From Candidatus Omnitrophota bacterium (GTDB lineage: Bacteria > Omnitrophota > Koll11 > Gygaellales > Profunditerraquicolaceae), in NCBI GenBank assembly GCA_028719045.1, contig JAQULD010000092.1, positions 1 to 6,186 of the forward strand: 6,186 nt of DNA. Reading direction: 5' to 3'. A program made the translations under genes and the position numbers. A model generated the notes under the pieces. The model did no database searches. It saw only the letters and a program-made list of their open reading frames with translations, and had not been told where the DNA came from. The stretch's first letter is position 1, and each line of letters starts with the position of its first letter. Below, one piece after another: positions 5,702 through 6,186 of the stretch.

Positions 5702-6186
5702 TTATTTTTTCGCCTGCATCATTCCGCTTTCACGGGCGTAATTAAGCACGCCTTCGTGGATGCTGTCAGCGATCTTCTCGCGATAATAATAATTTTTCAG
5801 GAAACGCTCTTCGGTGCTGTTGGAAACAAACCCTACCTCTACCAATACCGCCGGGATCCTGGCGCCTTTTAAAACAAAGTACCGAGCTCCTTTTACCCCC
5901 AGCACTTCCACATCCAGGTTTTTATTGATGGACTTGCAGATGGAATGCGCCAACTCTATGGATTCTGCCCTGCTTGCGGTATAAACCATATCCCAAAGAA
6001 TGGCTTTCAGGTTCACGGAAGGGCTGGAAAACAGGGCGTTCTGTAAATTCAAGGAAGCATTCTGCGCGGAGTACAAAGCGCGCTGGGAATCATTCACGGA
6101 CGGAGAGACATAATAGACTTCAAATCCGTTCATGCCCCTGACACGATTGGCATTGGTATGTATGCTTGAGAAAAGGTCCGCCTTTG
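5702..6186 (-). CDS. N-acetylmuramoyl-L-alanine amidase (Amidase_3), 5' end cut off
   Basis: This zinc enzyme cleaves the amide bond between N-acetylmuramic acid and the stem peptide, for cell separation or wall turnover. Being AmiA/B/C-like it would act outside the membrane, but the N terminus with any signal peptide lies beyond the window. The visible 160 residues are the C-terminal part of the catalytic domain. The first complete codons read KADLFSSIHTNA, where H9 of the fragment is a zinc ligand. They are followed by GFEVYYVS (19-26), typical of the family. The catalytic glutamate is E116 in VLVEVGFVSNSTEE. The earlier ligands (the GHGG histidine and a glutamate) are outside. The reading frame stays open to the window edge, so the in-frame ATG at 6133 is internal and not the start. 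The protein ends ten residues after the last helix-like segment, with no SH3 or LysM domain behind it. Confidence 0.93.
   Translation of the reverse strand, partial: KADLFSSIHTNANRVRGMNGFEVYYVSPSVNDSQRALYSAQNASLNLQNALFSSPSVNLKAILWDMVYTASRAESIELAHSICKSINKNLDVEVLGVKGARYFVLKGARIPAVLVEVGFVSNSTEERFLKNYYYREKIADSIHEGVLNYARESGMMQAKK

Noticed and set aside
5284..5745. A 153-codon plus-strand open frame
   Set aside because: It is antisense to murI and the amidase end, with no recognisable motif or upstream SD to support it.
6131..6133. ATG as the start of the amidase gene
   Set aside because: The frame continues upstream to the window edge and includes the SIHTNA zinc-ligand motif, so this methionine is internal.

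Overview
The window is a tightly packed bacterial housekeeping gene cluster. Every supported gene lies on the minus strand, so transcription runs from the right end (6186) to the left end (1). In that order the genes are: the 3' part of an N-acetylmuramoyl-L-alanine amidase, murI (glutamate racemase), queD, queC, queE, queF (7-deazaguanine/preQ1 synthesis), the alpha and beta subunits of a class I fumarate hydratase-type hydro-lyase, rph (RNase PH), rdgB (XTP/dITP pyrophosphatase), and the first codons of a further gene that runs off the left edge. No RNA genes, mobile elements or CRISPR arrays were seen, and no gap between genes exceeds about 55 bases.

Layout. From the amidase to rdgB the junctions are 28-bp gap, 8-bp overlap, 14-bp overlap, 7-bp gap, 1-bp gap, 4-bp overlap (ATGA), 2-bp gap, 0-bp gap and 11-bp gap. 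This is what one long polycistronic unit with extensive translational coupling looks like. murI starts with TTG and queD with GTG, each supported by a Shine-Dalgarno (SD) sequence. queC and the fumarase beta gene have no visible SD. The only longer non-coding stretch is the AT-rich 23-77 segment after rdgB. It carries a TTGACA-N17-TATACT promoter whose -35 box contains the rdgB stop codon, plus a strong SD and an ATG, so a new transcription unit appears to begin there.

How the genes fit together. Amidase and MurI serve peptidoglycan turnover and D-glutamate supply. QueD, QueE, QueC and QueF turn 7,8-dihydroneopterin triphosphate into preQ1, the precursor of queuosine in tRNA; only the first enzyme (GTP cyclohydrolase, FolE) is missing from the set. 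The two-subunit hydro-lyase is probably a fumarase. RNase PH trims tRNA 3' ends and RdgB cleans non-canonical purine nucleotides from the dNTP pool. A murI...rph-rdgB order is known elsewhere: in Bacillus subtilis, racE, ysmB, gerM, rph and ysnA lie in this order. Here the middle is occupied by queDCEF and fumarase genes.

Organism. This is a bacterium with moderate GC (mid-40s percent judged by eye, not computed). The two-subunit iron-sulfur fumarase and single-domain QueF point to a non-model, probably anaerobic lineage. The protein style would suit an uncultured group such as Omnitrophota, but this is a weak inference and not shown by any marker. I see no evidence of a novel biological system; the most useful observations concern operon architecture and translation or transcription signals.
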